Part shown: positions 62,472 to 64,000 of the stretch, piece after piece
How the letters are laid out: the number at the start of each line of letters is the position of its first letter
Numbering within the stretch: the stretch's first letter is position 1
NCBI GenBank assembly: GCA_965284365.1
Contig: OZ260079.1
Location: 4,588,001-4,652,000 of the forward strand
Reading direction: 5' to 3'
DNA: 64,000 nt
Source: Phragmitibacter sp965284365
GTDB taxonomy: Bacteria; Verrucomicrobiota; Verrucomicrobiia; Verrucomicrobiales; Verrucomicrobiaceae
The notes under the pieces: model-generated
The model's input: the letters and a program-made list of their open reading frames with translations, nothing else
Databases searched by the model: none
Told to the model about the DNA's origin: nothing
Made by a program: the position numbers and the translations under genes

Positions 62472-62677
62472 ATATTAGGTCACGACAAAGACATCCCGCG
62501 ATGCCCGACGGAAGAGAAACACACAAAAAAAAGGAAAGCTTTATGGACTATTTACCTATGTAAATGATTCGAGAAGAGCCTCGCTCATTCAAAATCACCT
62601 CATCCTTCGTGCCTTCGCGTCTTCGCGGTTAACCTCTATTTAGGCGCACCCCGGATCCGCAGAATTGCACAGGGAAT
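62472..62677. other. Intergenic region after rtcB
   Basis: The 305 bases between rtcB and rpmH contain no credible gene. An AT-rich stretch near 62520-62570 holds an A run; the second half contains the dispersed sequence at 62604 and the promoter described separately. Confidence 0.5.
62604..62633 (+). repeat. Dispersed CTTCGCG-type intergenic sequence
   Basis: The stretch contains CCTTCGCGTCTTCGCGGTTA, a phrase I recall as frequent in intergenic DNA of Planctomycetes, Verrucomicrobia and other phyla. It resembles in type, but does not match, the one at 18721. Confidence 0.4.
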
Positions 62678-62705
62678 TTGACAGCCAGTGCAATACCCGT
62701 ATTTT
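62678..62705 (+). promoter_or_regulatory. Promoter candidate for rpmH-rnpA-yidD-yidC
   Basis: TTGACA at 62678-62683 and TATTTT at 62700-62705 with a 16-base spacer lie about 70 bases before the rpmH ATG, a fitting place for the cluster promoter. Confidence 0.55.
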
Positions 62706-62776
62706 GGCTGCCCTTTGGCTTCTGGAAGTGATCGTTCCCCCCGGGCCACGGCGGAAATTTTCACCATCAGCGACCT

Positions 62777-62980
62777 ATGAGCAAACGCACCTATCAACCC
62801 TCCAAGCGCACCCGCAAACAACAGTTCGGGTATCGCGCCCGCACCAAGACGGTCAACGGCCGTGATATCCTGCGCCGCCGCCGCCGTGCCGGTCGCAAAC
62901 GCTTGCTGCCAAAGGGAGTGGAAATGCACTTCAAGCGCCACACCCAGCAGCACAATACCAGCGGATACCCCAGCTACTGA
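62777..62980 (+). CDS. rpmH: Ribosomal protein L34 with a C-terminal extension
   Basis: A 67-residue basic protein; the core MSKRTYQPSKRTRKQQFGYR to RRRRRAGRKRL is L34 of the large ribosomal subunit. L34 normally ends near residue 44-46; here LPKGVEMHFKRHTQQHNTSG and three more residues follow, about 22 extra. It opens the conserved rpmH-rnpA-yidD-yidC cluster, usually near the replication origin. No dnaA or DnaA-box cluster is seen nearby. Confidence 0.95.
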   Translation: MSKRTYQPSKRTRKQQFGYRARTKTVNGRDILRRRRRAGRKRLLPKGVEMHFKRHTQQHNTSGYPSY

Positions 62981-63002
62981 GCCGGAACCCTCCTATCCGG
63001 AC

Positions 63003-63380
63003 ATGGGCCTCCCTGAGTCGCGCCGATTAAAAGACTCCGCCGATTTTGCCCGCGTGCGGGCTGAAGGGACAGCCTATCCCGGAAAATTCCTGCTCTTGGG
63101 AGTTCTGCCAGTTCAGGCAGACTCCTCTCCGTGGCGCTGTGGCTTCATCACCACCAAAAAAATCGGCAACGCCGTCTGGCGGAACCGTATCCGCCGCAGA
63201 CTGCGCGAAATCGCACGCGCCGCTCCCATCCGGGATGGTTTCTGTATTGTCACCATCGCCCGGTGGCGCGCGCCCCAGGCCAGCTTCACGGAACTCCGTG
63301 ATGATTGGCTCCGTGTGGCGCGCCGCGCCCGTATCCTGCTCGACCGCAACAAACCCGAACCCGAGGTTGCGTCGTCGTGA
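63003..63380 (+). CDS. rnpA: Ribonuclease P protein component
   Basis: A 125-residue basic protein that assists the RNase P RNA in tRNA 5'-end processing. LPESRRLKDSADFARVRAEG is the usual N-terminus, and FITTKKIGNAVWRNRIRRRL contains the RNR motif (NRIRRRLRE). Starting at the ATG at 63003, 23 bases after rpmH, it has normal length. Its stop overlaps the yidD GTG start (GTGA), indicating coupled translation. Confidence 0.95.
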   Translation: MGLPESRRLKDSADFARVRAEGTAYPGKFLLLGVLPVQADSSPWRCGFITTKKIGNAVWRNRIRRRLREIARAAPIRDGFCIVTIARWRAPQASFTELRDDWLRVARRARILLDRNKPEPEVASS

Positions 63381-63721
63381 AATGGATCATCCGCATGCTG
63401 ATTCGCGGCTACCAGATAGCCATCTCACCGGTGCTGCATTTCGCCGCCGGTCCCGCAGGAGGCTGCCGTTACACGCCCTCATGCTCGCGCTACTTTCTCC
63501 AGGCCGTGGAAATTCATGGAGTCTTGCGCGGCTCTTGGCTTGGAATCAAGCGCATTGGCCGCTGCCATCCATGGGGTGGGAAAGGGGAGGACCCCGTTCC
63601 GCCCCTCGAGGCATTTTCGCCAAAAGTGTCCCATCACCACTGTGGCTGCGGTCATACTCACGACCAGTCGGCCTCTCAGTCGCACAGCCCCTCCGCTGAT
63701 TCTTCTCCCAAATCTCCCTAA
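63377..63721 (+). CDS. yidD: Membrane protein insertion efficiency factor YidD
   Basis: A 114-residue protein; the YidD core is IRGYQIAISPVLHFAAGPAG, CRYTPSCSRYFLQAVEIHG and RIGRCHPWG. It aids YidC-dependent insertion at the inner face of the membrane. After the usual end (about residue 75) there is a tail of some 35 residues with HHHCGCGHTHD and many Ser and Pro; the His/Cys-rich part could bind a metal. The start is GTG at 63377, coupled to rnpA. Confidence 0.92.
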   Translation: MKWIIRMLIRGYQIAISPVLHFAAGPAGGCRYTPSCSRYFLQAVEIHGVLRGSWLGIKRIGRCHPWGGKGEDPVPPLEAFSPKVSHHHCGCGHTHDQSASQSHSPSADSSPKSP

Positions 63722-63773
63722 CCTCAGCGGCATTTCACCCCTCTTCCTCACACAACTGATATTCTGATTTCTA

Positions 63774-64000
63774 ATGGACCGTAAAGCTTGGATTGTTGTT
63801 ATCTTGTGCGCCCTCGGCATGGCCGCAAATGGCTGGTGGATGGTCACCCGTCAGCCACCTGTCGTTCCACCGGCGCCAGCCGCTGCCACCACGCCAGCAG
63901 CCGCAGCCACAAATCCGGCAGCACCACCCACAGCTACCGCCCCTGTCACTCCAGGAGCACAGCCACCCGCTCCAGGAACACTACCTGCCACACCGGCTGT
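63774..64000 (+). CDS. yidC: Membrane protein insertase YidC, N-terminal part (cut by window)
   Basis: The ATG at 63774 opens MDRKAWIVVILCALGMAANG, the first membrane helix of Gram-negative-type YidC. A tail rich in Pro, Ala and Thr follows up to the window edge, leading towards the periplasmic domain. The insertase places proteins in the inner membrane. The position after yidD is the standard one. The rest lies outside the window. Confidence 0.85.
   Translation, partial: MDRKAWIVVILCALGMAANGWWMVTRQPPVVPPAPAAATTPAAAATNPAAPPTATAPVTPGAQPPAPGTLPATPA

Noticed and set aside
62472..62776. Replication origin next to rpmH
   Set aside because: No dnaA gene or cluster of DnaA boxes is recognisable in this gap.
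1..64000. CRISPR array, prophage, insertion sequence or integron
   Set aside because: No regular repeats, transposase, integrase or phage structural genes were seen.

Overview
The window looks like chromosomal DNA of a Verrucomicrobiota bacterium, probably close to Verrucomicrobiaceae. This rests on gene content: a DUF1549/DUF1553 cytochrome (PSD1) followed by a DUF1501 protein, a copper monooxygenase-like protein with a cytochrome motif and EF-hands, PQQ-propeller and xylose-isomerase-like TIM-barrel proteins, an Mla lipid-transport operon (so a Gram-negative envelope) and many Tat-like leaders. The DNA is fairly GC-rich, genes are densely packed on both strands, and I see no prophage, insertion sequence or CRISPR array.

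Layout. 0-13.8 kb: leuA, a secreted FAD oxidoreductase, a small DUF486 membrane protein, a fused NadD-NadK on the minus strand, a zinc-ribbon membrane protein, a TIM-barrel protein ending in a strong terminator, a MarR regulator, an amino acid permease, and a run of exported proteins. 13.9-18.7 kb (minus): an orphan dhaK, a PH-like membrane protein, hisC and an ABC-F ATPase. 18.8-22.4 kb: mlaE-mlaF-mlaD-mlaC-mlaA. 22.6-30.0 kb: a GH15 glucoamylase-like enzyme, an AlkC-like DNA glycosylase, a fucose-isomerase-like protein and a large tandem esterase. 30.0-37.1 kb (minus): a GT39-type membrane glycosyltransferase, a 1166-residue SNF2 ATPase and a halogenase-like flavoprotein. 37.4-47.4 kb: a sigma-70 factor overlapping a zinc metallopeptidase, a LysR regulator, a GntR/FCD regulator overlapping the PSD1 and DUF1501 genes, and a redoxin plus cytochrome/monooxygenase pair. 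47.6-58.4 kb: tex, thyA, a lone pseudopilin, hemW, a squalene/phytoene synthase, tRNA-Leu(CAG), a UbiE-type methyltransferase, a lipase-like hydrolase, a FabF-type synthase, a GtrA protein and another TIM-barrel protein.

The most interesting region is 58.45-62.5 kb. A long non-coding stretch with a good promoter candidate and repeated AGTTA-type boxes leads into an RlaP-type nucleotidyltransferase, a protein I do not recognise, and an RtcB RNA ligase. RlaP and RtcB are known partners in RNA repair, so this is a putative RNA-repair cassette with a possibly undescribed middle component. The window closes with the conserved rpmH-rnpA-yidD-yidC cluster, with yidC cut by the window edge.

Other points worth noting are the fused NadD-NadK with an altered nucleotide-binding motif, and a hemW whose radical-SAM cysteines lie upstream of every ATG, GTG or TTG in frame. 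All functional statements are from reading the sequence; no database search was run.
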